Part shown: piece by piece, positions 26,437 through 35,301 of the stretch | Layout: each line of letters opens with the position of its first letter | Position numbering within the stretch: position 1 is the first letter of the stretch | Assembly (NCBI GenBank): GCA_934446065.1 | Contig: CAKSDP010000007.1 | Location: 18,644 to 82,643, forward strand | From: an uncultured Eubacteriales bacterium | GTDB lineage: Bacteria > Bacillota > Clostridia > Oscillospirales > CAG-272 | Direction: 5' to 3' | Length of the DNA: 64,000 bases | Notes under the pieces: model-generated | Seen by the model: only the letters and a program-made list of their open reading frames with translations | What the model was told of the DNA's origin: nothing | Database searches by the model: none | Position numbers and translations under genes: made by a program

Positions 26437-26928
26437 ATGGATGAACCGAATCACATCGGATTTGAAATATCGTCGCTTGAAAAGATGATCCGGCGCTCGC
26501 TCATGAACTGCTCGGCAAGACGCGAGCTTGAGAGCCTCACCGGTACAAACGGATGGATAATCGGATATCTTGCGCACAACCGCGACCGCGACATATGCCA
26601 GCGCGACATCGAAGCGGCGTTCTCGGTCAGACGCTCGAGCGTCTCAAAGGTGATATCCCTTATGGAGCAAAAGGGACTTATCGAAAGGCTGCCGGTCGAG
26701 AGCGATGCGCGGCTGAAAAAGCTCGTACTGACGCCGCTGGCGCTCGGACTGCACGAATCTATCGAGGCGGAGTTTGACGCAATGGATGAGCGGCTCACGC
26801 GCGGATTTGCTCCGAAGGAGCTTGAACAGTTTCGCGCATATATTGAAAAAATGAAGAAAAATCTTGCAGACAGCACAGCGAAAGGTGATACATACAATGA
26901 TAAAAAAGCTTGCAAAATGCATCCGTGA
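26437..26928 (+). CDS. MarR-family transcriptional regulator
   Basis: 163 residues with the MarR winged-helix layout: helix, DIEAAFSVRRSSVSKVISLMEQKGLIER as recognition helix region, the D-x-R wing (ESDARLKKLVLT), and a long C-terminal dimer helix. MarR proteins repress drug-efflux operons and let go when bound by a small molecule. The gene heads an operon with a two-part ABC exporter and overlaps its first gene by 32 bases, so it is probably the local repressor. ATG 26437 is behind AAAGGAG; ATG 26419 is part of that site. Confidence 0.9.
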   Translation: MDEPNHIGFEISSLEKMIRRSLMNCSARRELESLTGTNGWIIGYLAHNRDRDICQRDIEAAFSVRRSSVSKVISLMEQKGLIERLPVESDARLKKLVLTPLALGLHESIEAEFDAMDERLTRGFAPKELEQFRAYIEKMKKNLADSTAKGDTYNDKKACKMHP

Positions 26929-28648
26929 ATACAAGCGCGACACCATTCTCTCGCCGGTTTTTGTCTCGCTTGAGGTGTTCATGGAGGTGCTGATCCCGTT
27001 CATTATGGCGCGGCTTATCGACTACGGCATCGACCGCGGAGATATGAGCTACATTGTACGGACGGGACTGATACTCGCAGCGATGGCGCTGCTCTCACTC
27101 CTGTTCGGCGTACTCGCGGGCAAGGCTGCGGCTACGGCGTCCGCCGGATTTGCAAAAAATCTGCGGCACGATATGTTCCATCATATTCAGGACTTCTCAT
27201 TCACGAACATCGACAAATTTTCGGCGTCGAGCATCGTCACGCGTCTCACGACAGACGTAACGAATGTTCAGAACGCATTTCAGATGATAATCCGCATCGC
27301 GGTCAGAAGCCCGATCATGTTCATCTCATCGATCATCATGGCTATGACGGTGAGCGTCAAAATGTCGCTCATCTTCCTTGCGGTGATCCCGCTCCTCGCG
27401 GTCGGACTTTATTTCCTCATGACCGGCGCACATCCGCTGTTCAGACGCGTATTCAAGACGTACGACAAGCTGAACCGTGTCGTTCAGGAAAATCTTCACG
27501 GCATCCGCGTTGTGAAATCGTATGTACGCGAGGATCACGAAACGGAGAAATTCAAAAAGATCTCGGACGACATATACACGCTCTTCACCAAGGCCGAAAA
27601 GCGCATGGCGTGGAATATGCCGCTGATGCAGTTCTGTATGTACGCGTGTATGCTGCTTATCTCGTGGTTCGGAGCCAGAATGATCGTCGCTTCCGGCAAC
27701 GATCCGGCGCTCGGAATGACGACAGGCTCGCTCATGAGCATGATCACATACGCGATGCAGGTGCTTTCGAGCCTGATGATGGTCGCGATGATATTTGTCA
27801 TGATAGTGATCTCGCGCACCTCTGCCGAGCGTATCGTTGAGATCCTCGACGAGAAGAGCGACCTTGTGTCGCCCGAGAATGCCGAGTGTGTCGTATCCGA
27901 CGGCTCGGTCGTGTTCGACCACGTATCGTTCAGCTACTCCGGAAGCGAGGATAAGCTGTGTCTGAAGGACATAAACGTCTCGATCGCATCCGGCGAGACG
28001 GTCGGCATAATCGGTGCGACCGGCTCCGCGAAATCCACATTTATCTCGCTTATTCCGAGACTTTACGACGCAACGGACGGTCGCGTGCTTGTCGGCGGAC
28101 GCGATGTCCGCGAGTATGACACTGAGGCACTCCGCGACGCTGTCGCAGTTGTGCTTCAGAAAAACGTACTGTTCTCCGGCACGATCAAGGACAATCTGCG
28201 CTGGGGCGATCCTGCGGCGAGCGATGAGGACATAGAGCGTGTCTGCCGTCTTGCCTGCGCGGACGAATTTATCGAGACCTTCCCCGACAAATACGATACA
28301 TACATCGAGCAGGGCGGAACCAACGTCTCGGGCGGACAGAAACAGCGTCTCTGCATTGCGCGGGCGCTTCTGAAGCATCCGAAGATTCTAATCCTCGACG
28401 ACTCGACGAGCGCCGTTGACAACAAGACCGACGCGATGATCCGCCGCGCGTTCGCAAGCGAGATTCCCGACACGACGAAGATCATTATTGCGCAGCGCAT
28501 ATCATCCGTTGAACACGCCGACAAGATAATCGTGCTTGAAAACGGAGAGGTAAATGCCGTCGGCACGCACGACGAGCTGCTGCAAACAAACGCGATCTAC
28601 AAGGAAGTATACGATTCTCAGGTGAAAGGAGGTAACGTCGGTGAATAA
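26897..28648 (+). CDS. Heterodimeric ABC exporter, subunit with degenerate ATPase site
   Basis: 583 residues: six-helix type IV exporter domain then an ATPase domain. The nucleotide site is non-canonical: Walker A is GATGSAKST with alanine where glycine is usual, Walker B is ILILDDSTS with aspartate in place of the catalytic glutamate, and the switch is AQRIS with glutamine in place of histidine. The signature VSGGQ is normal. This is the pattern of the inactive half of exporters such as TM287/288 and BmrCD. The ATG is behind AAAGGTGA inside the marR end; the stop overlaps the next start. Confidence 0.93.
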   Translation: MIKKLAKCIREYKRDTILSPVFVSLEVFMEVLIPFIMARLIDYGIDRGDMSYIVRTGLILAAMALLSLLFGVLAGKAAATASAGFAKNLRHDMFHHIQDFSFTNIDKFSASSIVTRLTTDVTNVQNAFQMIIRIAVRSPIMFISSIIMAMTVSVKMSLIFLAVIPLLAVGLYFLMTGAHPLFRRVFKTYDKLNRVVQENLHGIRVVKSYVREDHETEKFKKISDDIYTLFTKAEKRMAWNMPLMQFCMYACMLLISWFGARMIVASGNDPALGMTTGSLMSMITYAMQVLSSLMMVAMIFVMIVISRTSAERIVEILDEKSDLVSPENAECVVSDGSVVFDHVSFSYSGSEDKLCLKDINVSIASGETVGIIGATGSAKSTFISLIPRLYDATDGRVLVGGRDVREYDTEALRDAVAVVLQKNVLFSGTIKDNLRWGDPAASDEDIERVCRLACADEFIETFPDKYDTYIEQGGTNVSGGQKQRLCIARALLKHPKILILDDSTSAVDNKTDAMIRRAFASEIPDTTKIIIAQRISSVEHADKIIVLENGEVNAVGTHDELLQTNAIYKEVYDSQVKGGNVGE

Positions 28649-30554
28649 CGGAAAAATGAAAATGGGGCCGGGCATACGCCCGCCGATGGGACGCCCCGAA
28701 GCAAAGCCGGACAAGGCGACGATAAAGCGGATGCTTTCGTACCTCTTTGCATACAAATGGCAGCTTCTTGCGGTCGTCGTGTGCATTGTGATAAGCTCGG
28801 TCACGGGCGTTGTCTCTTCCCTGTTTCTGAAAACGCTGATCGACAGCTACATTGCTCCGCTGCTTCTCGAGTCATCACCGGTGTTCACGGGGCTTCTGTA
28901 CGCGATCACCGTCATGGCAGTTGTCTATCTCATCGGAATAATCTCGACGCTCGTTTACAACAGACTCATGGTCACTGTATCACAGGGCGTTCTCAGAGAT
29001 GTGCGCGACGGGATGTTTGCGCATATGCAGACCCTGCCGATCAGATACTTTGACACGAACACGCACGGCGATATCATGAGCCGATACACGAACGACACCG
29101 ATACGCTCAGGCAGATGATCTCGCAGAGCATACCGCAGACGCTGTCCGCCGTAATTACGGTCGTTACGGTGTTCATCTCGATGGTGCGTCTCAGCATATG
29201 GCTGACGCTGATCGTTCTTGTGTTCGCGGTCGTTGTAATGAAGCTATCCGGCTCCGTTGCCGGAAAAAGCGGCAAATACTTCATGGCGCAGCAAAAATCG
29301 CTCGGCGATATGAACGGCTACATTGAGGAGATGATCTCCGGACAGAAGGTCGTCAAGGTGTTCTGCCATGAGGAAGCGACAAAAGCAGAATTCGACCGCC
29401 GCAACAACGAGTTATGCGACGCTGCAACATCCGCGAACGTATTTGCGAACATTCTCGGTCCGATGATGAACAATCTCGGACACCTTGAATACGTAACGAT
29501 CGCGATCGTCGGCGGCGCTCTTGCGGTAAGCGGAGTCGGCGGGCTGACGCTCGGCGCGATAGCCTCGTTTTTGCAGCTTTCGAAGTCCTTCTTCATGCCG
29601 ATAAGCCAGATCTCGCAGCAGTTCAACTCGATCATCATGGCTCTCGCCGGTGCAAAGCGCATATTCGAGCTGATGGACGAGGAGAGCGAGACTGACGACG
29701 GATATGTAACTCTTGTCAACGCATACGAGCATGACGGGATCCTGACCGAGGCTGACCGCAGAACCGGCATCTGGGCTTGGCGTCATCCGCACTCCGACGG
29801 CACCGTGAGCTACACGAAGCTGCGCGGCGAGGTGTGTTTCTACGATGTTGATTTTGGCTACACGGAAGACAAGATCGTACTACACGACATTTCGCTCTAC
29901 GCGGAGCCGGGTCAGAAGGTCGCTTTTGTCGGCGCGACAGGCGCAGGAAAAACGACGATCACTAATCTGATAAACAGATTCTATGACATTGCCGACGGAA
30001 AGATCAGATACGACGGAATCAACATCAACAAGATAAAGAAGAGCGACCTGCGCCGCTCGCTCGGGATCGTTCTTCAGGACGTGAATCTGTTCACCGGCAC
30101 GGTTATGGACAACATACGCTACGGAAAGCTTGACGCAACCGACGAAGAATGCATTGCCGCGGCAAAGCTTGCAGGTGCAGACTGGTTCATCTCGGTTATG
30201 CCTGACGGGTACAACACCGTGATCGACGGCAGCGGCTCCGATCTCTCGCAGGGGCAGCGTCAGCTCATCTCGATCGCGCGCGCAGCCGTTGCCGATCCGC
30301 CCGTAATGATCCTCGATGAGGCTACATCGTCGATCGACACACGCACGGAGACGATAGTTCAGGCAGGTATGGACAGACTGATGCACGGCAGGACGGTATT
30401 CGTCATCGCGCACCGTCTGTCAACTGTACGCAATTCCGATGTGATCATGGTACTTGATGCCGGACGCATCATCGAGCGCGGCTCGCACGCGGCGCTCATC
30501 GCCGAAGGCGGAAAATACTATCAGCTCTACACCGGTGCATTTGAGCTTGAATAA
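28641..30554 (+). CDS. Heterodimeric ABC exporter, catalytically canonical subunit
   Basis: 637 residues with a proline-rich amino extension, six transmembrane helices and an ATPase domain with full catalytic residues: Walker A GATGAGKTT, Walker B VMILDEATS with glutamate, and the AHRLS histidine. Its signature is LSQGQ rather than LSGGQ. It completes the two-chain multidrug-type exporter with the preceding subunit. There is an insertion of about 40 residues between membrane and ATPase domains (around GIWAWRHPHSDGT). GTG at 28641 follows AAAGGAGGT at seven bases and overlaps the previous stop by eight bases. Confidence 0.93.
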   Translation: MNNGKMKMGPGIRPPMGRPEAKPDKATIKRMLSYLFAYKWQLLAVVVCIVISSVTGVVSSLFLKTLIDSYIAPLLLESSPVFTGLLYAITVMAVVYLIGIISTLVYNRLMVTVSQGVLRDVRDGMFAHMQTLPIRYFDTNTHGDIMSRYTNDTDTLRQMISQSIPQTLSAVITVVTVFISMVRLSIWLTLIVLVFAVVVMKLSGSVAGKSGKYFMAQQKSLGDMNGYIEEMISGQKVVKVFCHEEATKAEFDRRNNELCDAATSANVFANILGPMMNNLGHLEYVTIAIVGGALAVSGVGGLTLGAIASFLQLSKSFFMPISQISQQFNSIIMALAGAKRIFELMDEESETDDGYVTLVNAYEHDGILTEADRRTGIWAWRHPHSDGTVSYTKLRGEVCFYDVDFGYTEDKIVLHDISLYAEPGQKVAFVGATGAGKTTITNLINRFYDIADGKIRYDGININKIKKSDLRRSLGIVLQDVNLFTGTVMDNIRYGKLDATDEECIAAAKLAGADWFISVMPDGYNTVIDGSGSDLSQGQRQLISIARAAVADPPVMILDEATSSIDTRTETIVQAGMDRLMHGRTVFVIAHRLSTVRNSDVIMVLDAGRIIERGSHAALIAEGGKYYQLYTGAFELE

Positions 30555-30565
30555 AGGATCTCATC

Positions 30566-31087
30566 ATGACCGAACGTTTCACAAAACAGGATCTTGAAAT
30601 GATATATTCTCTGATGGAGAAAAGCTTTCCGTCAGACGAATACCGAACTAAAGCGGCAACCGGGGCGCTCTTTAACGATCCGGCATACCGCGTGATCGGC
30701 AGGCGCAACGGAGACAAAATTTGCGCCATCGCCGCGCTGTGGGAGCTTGAGTCGTTCCTGTTCATCGAGCATCTTGCCGTTGATCCGGAAATGCGGTGCG
30801 GTGGGATCGGGCAATCGCTTCTGCGCGAAGCTATGGAGGAATCGGAGCTTCCCGTATGCCTTGAGGTAGAGCTGCCGGAGACTGACATTGCACGCCGACG
30901 GATCGGATTCTACGAGCGCAACGGATTCTTTCTGAACGACTATCCGTACTGTCAGCCGCCGATGGCGGAGGGGAAATCCAAAGTACCGCTTCTCATAATG
31001 ACGAGCGGACGAAGGATCAGCCCCGATGAATTCGCGTCGCTGCGCGACCTCCTCTACCGAAAGGTATACAAATACAAGTTTGATTGA
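30566..31087 (+). CDS. GNAT-family N-acetyltransferase
   Basis: 173 residues; the acetyl-CoA loop is MRCGGIGQSLLREA at about 78-90 after the core strand FIEHLAVDP, and FYERNGFF closes the fold. GNAT enzymes acetylate small molecules or proteins. The start is 11 bases after the ABC exporter gene, so it belongs to the MarR-controlled operon and might modify the exporter's substrate (inference). No family-specific residue lets me name the acceptor. Confidence 0.85.
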   Translation: MTERFTKQDLEMIYSLMEKSFPSDEYRTKAATGALFNDPAYRVIGRRNGDKICAIAALWELESFLFIEHLAVDPEMRCGGIGQSLLREAMEESELPVCLEVELPETDIARRRIGFYERNGFFLNDYPYCQPPMAEGKSKVPLLIMTSGRRISPDEFASLRDLLYRKVYKYKFD

Positions 31088-31089
31088 CC

Positions 31090-31132
31090 ACATACACCCC
31101 AAAAGCGTCTGACTTTTGGGGTGTATGTTTTT
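31090..31132 (+). terminator. Terminator of the MarR-ABC-GNAT operon
   Basis: A perfect 16-pair stem (31090-31105 with 31113-31128) is followed by TTTTG. Confidence 0.9.
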
Positions 31133-31139
31133 GCTGCAC

Positions 31140-31170
31140 AAAAAATGAGTCCGGTGATGACCGGACTCAT
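31140..31170 (-). terminator. Terminator of metK
   Basis: On the minus strand an 11-pair stem (31145-31155 with 31160-31170, loop of four) is followed by TTTTTT. Confidence 0.9.
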
Positions 31171-31210
31171 TCAAAAACAGATTTTTTCAACGACTTTGCT
31201 GTTACACGGC

Positions 31211-32362
31211 TTACAGACCGAGATCGCAAGCCTCCCACGGAGCCAAAACGTCCTCGCGTCCCATGTGACCGTATGCCGCAAGCGGCTCGTAGATCGGGCG
31301 GCGAAGTCCGAGACGTTCGATTATCGCCGCAGGGCGAAGATCGAGCTTCGACGAAACTCTCTCGGCAATGGCATCGTCGGACAGCTTGCCCGTTCCGAAG
31401 GTATCGATCATAACCGATACGGGGCGTGCGACGCCGATCGCGTATGCGAGCTGAACCTCGCACTTATCTGCAAGTCCGGCAGCCACAACGTTCTTTGCGG
31501 CGTAACGCGCAGCGTAAGATGCCGAGCGGTCAACCTTGGTGGGATCCTTGCCGGAGAAAGCGCCGCCGCCATGACGGGCGTATCCGCCGTAGGTATCAAC
31601 GATGATCTTGCGTCCGGTGAGTCCGCTGTCGCCGTTGGGTCCGCCGATAACGAAGCGTCCGGTCGGGTTTACGTAAATCTTTGTGTCGGCGTCGATCATG
31701 TCGGCGGGAACGGACGGTGTGATGACGTGCTTTATTATATCCTCGCGAATCGTTTCAAGCGAAACGTCGGGAGAATGCTGCGACGAAACGACGATCGCGT
31801 CGATACGGACGGGGCGTCCGTCGTCGTACTCGACGGTAAACTGAGTTTTTCCGTCGGGACGGAGGTATGCAAGCGTGCCGTTCTTTCTGACCTCGGTCAG
31901 GCTCTTTGCCGTCTTGTGAGCAAGCGAGATCGGCAGAGGCATAAGCTCCTTCGTTTCGCGGCAGGCGTAACCGAACATGAGTCCCTGATCCCCTGCCCCG
32001 ATATCAAATCGGTCGGTGTCGGCGCGGGTCTCGAGCGCATTGTCAACGCCCATCGCAATATCCGCGGACTGCTCGTGGATCGAGCTAATAATTCCGCACG
32101 TATCGGCGTCAAAGCCGAATTTCGCACGGTCGTAACCGATGCGGCGCACGGTATTTCTCACGATCGCGGGAATATCGGCGTACCCTTTCGAGGTGATCTC
32201 CCCCATGACGAGCACGAGTCCTGTTGTGCAGGCGACCTCGCAAGCCACGCGCGACATCGGATCCTGCGAGAGAAGCGAATCAAGCACCGCGTCTGAGATC
32301 TGGTCGCATATTTTATCGGGATGTCCCTCGGTAACCGATTCGGAAGTAAACAATTTTTTCAT
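31211..32362 (-). CDS. metK: S-adenosylmethionine synthetase
   Basis: 383 residues; joins methionine and ATP to make S-adenosylmethionine. The start MKKLFTSESVTEGHPDKICDQISDAVLD and the GAGDQGLMFGYA and GGGAFSGKDPTKVDRS motifs are family signatures (ATP-binding and the glycine-rich P-loop-like segment). It stands alone behind a SAM-I riboswitch that senses its product, giving feedback control, and ends at a good terminator. AAAGGA lies ten bases before ATG. Nearby radical-SAM enzymes (58696, 598) are consumers of its product. Confidence 0.97.
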   Translation of the reverse strand: MKKLFTSESVTEGHPDKICDQISDAVLDSLLSQDPMSRVACEVACTTGLVLVMGEITSKGYADIPAIVRNTVRRIGYDRAKFGFDADTCGIISSIHEQSADIAMGVDNALETRADTDRFDIGAGDQGLMFGYACRETKELMPLPISLAHKTAKSLTEVRKNGTLAYLRPDGKTQFTVEYDDGRPVRIDAIVVSSQHSPDVSLETIREDIIKHVITPSVPADMIDADTKIYVNPTGRFVIGGPNGDSGLTGRKIIVDTYGGYARHGGGAFSGKDPTKVDRSASYAARYAAKNVVAAGLADKCEVQLAYAIGVARPVSVMIDTFGTGKLSDDAIAERVSSKLDLRPAAIIERLGLRRPIYEPLAAYGHMGREDVLAPWEACDLGL

Positions 32363-32388
32363 TATATAAACATCCTTTCTTTAATTTC

Positions 32389-32424
32389 AAAAAAACAAGG
32401 TCTCCGACAAGAAGCGCGGAGACC
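32389..32424 (-). terminator. Riboswitch-controlled terminator before metK
   Basis: Minus strand: eight-pair stem GGTCTCCG/CGGAGACC (32417-32424 with 32399-32406) followed by TTGTTTTTTT. Its loop contains GCTTCTT, complementary to AAGAAGC at the 3' side of the riboswitch P1 stem, so pairing there would make the antiterminator. Confidence 0.88.
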
Positions 32425-32439
32425 GAAAGTTCGCAAGCT

Positions 32440-32532
32440 TCTTATCTACGGGATTTAGCACCTTGTTTCTCCTGCCGGAGAAATAGGTTGCCGGGCTTCA
32501 CGGGGCCTGTCCCTCAGCCACTCTCGATAAGA
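32440..32532 (-). promoter_or_regulatory. SAM-I riboswitch (S-box) upstream of metK
   Basis: Read on the minus strand, the core GAGAGTGGCTGAGGGACAGG, then CCCGTGAAGCCCGGCAACC a few bases on, is the S-box consensus. P1 forms from TCTTATC (32526-32532) and GATAAGA (32440-32446). SAM binding holds P1 and lets the terminator form, shutting metK when SAM is plentiful. Confidence 0.95.
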
Positions 32533-32558
32533 CTAAATTTTTTATCTTTGCTTTATTT

Positions 32559-32587
32559 ATTATATCACGTTTTATCTGCAATATCAA
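32559..32587 (-). promoter_or_regulatory. Promoter for the SAM riboswitch-metK transcript
   Basis: Minus strand: TTGATA (32582-32587), 17-base spacer, TATAAT (32559-32564), ending about 26 bases before the aptamer. Confidence 0.8.
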
Positions 32588-32616
32588 TAGTTCCCGACAA
32601 AATTTACGTCAATATT

Positions 32617-33669
32617 TCATTTTGCGCGCAGGACTTTACGCACGCAGTCGAGCAGAACAGCCGCTGCAAGGCTCACTGCGAGCAGTATCGGGAGCGCCGC
32701 AAGCTGTCTTGCAAGGCTTTCCTGCCACAAAAACCATCTGACAAAATACTTCTGCGTGAAAAAATAGCTGTAAAAGAACGAATGCGTATAGAATATATCG
32801 GCGGAATGGCGACCGACAAACGCGAGCGCCGTTCCGATCGCCGGTATCCGTGAAACTGCGGCGCAGATAAACAGGACTATTGTTACGGCGAAAAGCGTAT
32901 CAACAGCAAGTCCGACCTTTGCGCGGACAAAAGCCGCCGCAAGTAGGAGCGGAAGCGCAATTGCCACAGCCCGCGCACGATGGATATCGCAAAAAGCAGA
33001 AAAGCGGTCGAGAAGTCCGCGCTGAGCCATAAATATCCCCGCGCAGAACGGGAAAAACCAATAGATCTCGCGGCACGTATCCCACACATTGTTGCCCATG
33101 ACGGCATAAAGGACGAGCGGTACGGCGGATATCGGCAGCATCAGATACGGAACACGCTTCGTAAGATACCAAAGAAGCGGAAAACAGATGTACAAAACAA
33201 GCGCCGCTTCAACGTACCACCACGTTTGGTTGATGGTCGGTGTCCCGAGAATCGGGCGAAGCGCAAAGACCTCCGATAGCGCCCGCAGTACGCCTTTGAT
33301 TCCGGTTCCGTACAGCTCGGTCGGGGTAAATCCCTCGCGGGCAAGAAATGCGGAAAGCACAAAGAACACTGCGTAGATCAGCCAAAACGGCTTCATCAAT
33401 CCGAGAAGATGCTTCTTCTGGAAGTCGAGGACACTGCCTTTTCTGTGTCCATAGCTAATCGTAAGCCCGTACCCGCTGAGCAGCGTGAATACCGCGACGC
33501 ACACCTTAGCGAGAGTTGAAAAAACAAGTAATGGGGGATTCCCGGTTACAGACATCGGCACCGGGAGAACCCCCATATACAAATGATGACATAATAAGAG
33601 AACGACCGCTGCCGCCTTTACTACTGCGGTATCGTGCAGCGCAAAAACAGATTTTTCGACATTACTCAT
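32617..33669 (-). CDS. Acyltransferase 3 family integral membrane protein
   Basis: About 350 residues with ten or so transmembrane helices, opening with the family pattern AVVKAAAVVLLLCHHLYMG, in which the histidine is at the usual catalytic place. Members O-acylate (often acetylate) sugars of cell-surface polysaccharides, or peptidoglycan. The sugar target cannot be told. ATG 33669 follows GGAG at six bases; ATG 33681 in the same frame has no site. It lies 61 bases downstream of the small membrane protein gene and may share its transcript. Confidence 0.85.
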   Translation of the reverse strand: MSNVEKSVFALHDTAVVKAAAVVLLLCHHLYMGVLPVPMSVTGNPPLLVFSTLAKVCVAVFTLLSGYGLTISYGHRKGSVLDFQKKHLLGLMKPFWLIYAVFFVLSAFLAREGFTPTELYGTGIKGVLRALSEVFALRPILGTPTINQTWWYVEAALVLYICFPLLWYLTKRVPYLMLPISAVPLVLYAVMGNNVWDTCREIYWFFPFCAGIFMAQRGLLDRFSAFCDIHRARAVAIALPLLLAAAFVRAKVGLAVDTLFAVTIVLFICAAVSRIPAIGTALAFVGRHSADIFYTHSFFYSYFFTQKYFVRWFLWQESLARQLAALPILLAVSLAAAVLLDCVRKVLRAK

Positions 33670-33730
33670 AGTGAACTCCATTGAATTTTGCGCGAGTTTC
33701 CGGCACGGTGGATCACGCCGGAGGAAAAGA

Positions 33731-34192
33731 TCACATAAAGATTTTGAACACGCCTACAGCGCCGTAAGACGCAACGGACATAATAGTGGCAGCGAGGAGA
33801 ACGCCTACAAAAATAGACAGAAGTGCGTGCTTCATACGCATTTCAAGCATTGCAGCGACAAGTGCGCCTGTCCATGCGCCGGTGCCCGGAAGCGGTATCC
33901 CGACGAAAAGTGCGAGTCCCCACGTTGCATAACGCGCTACCTTATCCTTGTTTTTCTCGGCCTTATTCTCAACAAAGATTGCGACCTTCTGAAGCTTTGG
34001 TACGTTCTTCATCCAACTGAGTATTTGGCGAATGAAAAGGAGGATAAACGGCACCGGGATCATGCTTCCGATCACGCAGGCGATGAAATTTACATACCAC
34101 GGAAGTCCGAGTCCGGCTCCGGCGATTATTCCCCCGCGAAGCTCGATCAGAGGCACCATAGAGATAAGGAACACGTATATAATATTTCTCAT
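33731..34192 (-). CDS. Small membrane protein, PF06695 (putative small multi-drug export) family
   Basis: 153 residues with four to five hydrophobic helices. The block LIELRGGIIAG near residue 20 and the GIPLPGTGAWTGAL motif near residue 105 identify the COG2426/PF06695 family. Despite the family name, transport activity is not proved, and it is related in shape to DedA-type proteins. GGAG lies before the ATG and a promoter at 34220-34248. Confidence 0.88.
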   Translation of the reverse strand: MRNIIYVFLISMVPLIELRGGIIAGAGLGLPWYVNFIACVIGSMIPVPFILLFIRQILSWMKNVPKLQKVAIFVENKAEKNKDKVARYATWGLALFVGIPLPGTGAWTGALVAAMLEMRMKHALLSIFVGVLLAATIMSVASYGAVGVFKIFM

Positions 34193-34219
34193 AAAAACTC
34201 CAAAGTTAGCATTATGAAT

Positions 34220-34248
34220 AGTATATCATATGTACTCTTTCTCTGCAA
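34220..34248 (-). promoter_or_regulatory. Promoter for the PF06695 gene
   Basis: Minus strand: TTGCAG (34243-34248), 17-base spacer, TATACT (34220-34225). Confidence 0.7.
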
Positions 34249-34287
34249 GGCTGGCGCGGTGAAATTTACACAGTTTTTACAATGGAA

Positions 34288-34977
34288 TCAGGCGATCTTC
34301 GCACCGAGCACAAGGAAAAGATACAACAGAACAGCCACAAGGATAACGACTGAGACGATAATCACGGGAAGCTTTGTAACGGCGTGACTGCGATCGGACG
34401 TGACAGATGTGTCCGCCCCGATTTCGGATGTGCGGAGAATATGTGCAGACCGCAGCGCCGTGGCAAAGGGTTTATAGAGCATCATAACGACGCAGGAATT
34501 GAATAATCCCTTTGAAAGGTTGAACGGAAGAAGCAGCGTGGGAATCAGTGCACGGATATCCTCTGAGGGAAATCCGGTATAGAGCGGAGTGATGTACATA
34601 TTTGCGAATATCATCACAACAGTCATCACGACGCTTGCGGAGACGAGAGAGATAATCGCGCCTGCGAGCGTTTTTTTGTATTTATAGATAAGTGAAGCGA
34701 CAAGGCAGAACGCCGCGCTCGACAGAAAATTCATGATAAGGCCGTAGATGCCGGTAGTGCTGATCGTGAGAAACTCGACAAACGAAACGATGAGCGGCAT
34801 GATGACGGCGGCAATCGGGCCGAAATACATTGCACCGATAGCCATTATGGAGTCTTTAAGGTCAAACGTCAGGAAAGAGACCTTGAAATGGATGAAAAGA
34901 ATACAGATATACGACAGTGCGCAAAACACTGAGATAGCCGTAATACGGCGGATTTTAGAGTTTGTTTCGGTTTTCAT
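34288..34977 (-). CDS. ribU: Riboflavin ECF transporter substrate-binding subunit
   Basis: 229 residues with six hydrophobic helices, a typical S component. The stretch FLTFDLKDSIMAIGAMYFGP (K-x-x-x in TFDLKD and the D-S near the riboflavin site) matches RibU proteins. It takes up riboflavin together with the shared EcfA-A'-T module, which is encoded elsewhere. The FMN riboswitch directly upstream confirms the ligand class. ATG 34977 has GGAGGT at five bases; the longer frame up to 35058 runs into the terminator and is not used. Confidence 0.93.
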   Translation of the reverse strand: MKTETNSKIRRITAISVFCALSYICILFIHFKVSFLTFDLKDSIMAIGAMYFGPIAAVIMPLIVSFVEFLTISTTGIYGLIMNFLSSAAFCLVASLIYKYKKTLAGAIISLVSASVVMTVVMIFANMYITPLYTGFPSEDIRALIPTLLLPFNLSKGLFNSCVVMMLYKPFATALRSAHILRTSEIGADTSVTSDRSHAVTKLPVIIVSVVILVAVLLYLFLVLGAKIA

Positions 34978-35020
34978 AAGTACCTCCGATATTTTTGGAT
35001 AAAGCGGTACTTTGAGGTAT

Positions 35021-35045
35021 AAAAAAATCCCCGACACAGCGGGGA
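35021..35045 (-). terminator. FMN riboswitch terminator before ribU
   Basis: Minus strand: TCCCCG with CGGGGA stem (35028-35045, loop around CTGTGT) followed by seven T. Confidence 0.88.
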
Positions 35046-35070
35046 ATGCGGCACGCACCGCAAATTTTTA

Positions 35071-35215
35071 TCTTTTATCATCCGGACTGTACTGCAAAGA
35101 TGCAGCGGCGCCAAGCGCCACCGTCGGCACAGGAATCACACCTGTTCGGCGGTCACACAGTGACCGTTCGCGGGCTATACCGCCGGTATGGAATTTCACC
35201 AAACCCCAAAGATAT
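35071..35215 (-). promoter_or_regulatory. FMN riboswitch (RFN element) upstream of ribU
   Basis: On the minus strand the conserved segments follow in order: GGTGAAATTCC, ACCGGCGGTATAGCCCGCGA, GCCGACGGT, and AGTCCGGATG near the 3' end. P1 can form from TATCTTT and AAAAGATA at the two ends. FMN would stop transcription of the riboflavin importer. Confidence 0.95.
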
Positions 35216-35263
35216 ATATTATTGATTTGTAGAAATAATTCGGATCGCAAAGCAAGTAAAGTT

Positions 35264-35289
35264 TGTGGGGAGTGTTGCCACTCCCCACA
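35264..35289 (-). terminator. Likely terminator after tuf
   Basis: An 11-pair stem (35264-35274 with 35279-35289), 12 bases past the tuf stop. The following T tract is poor, so termination may need help or be partial into ribU. Confidence 0.6.
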
Positions 35290-35301
35290 GCCTTACATAA
35301 A

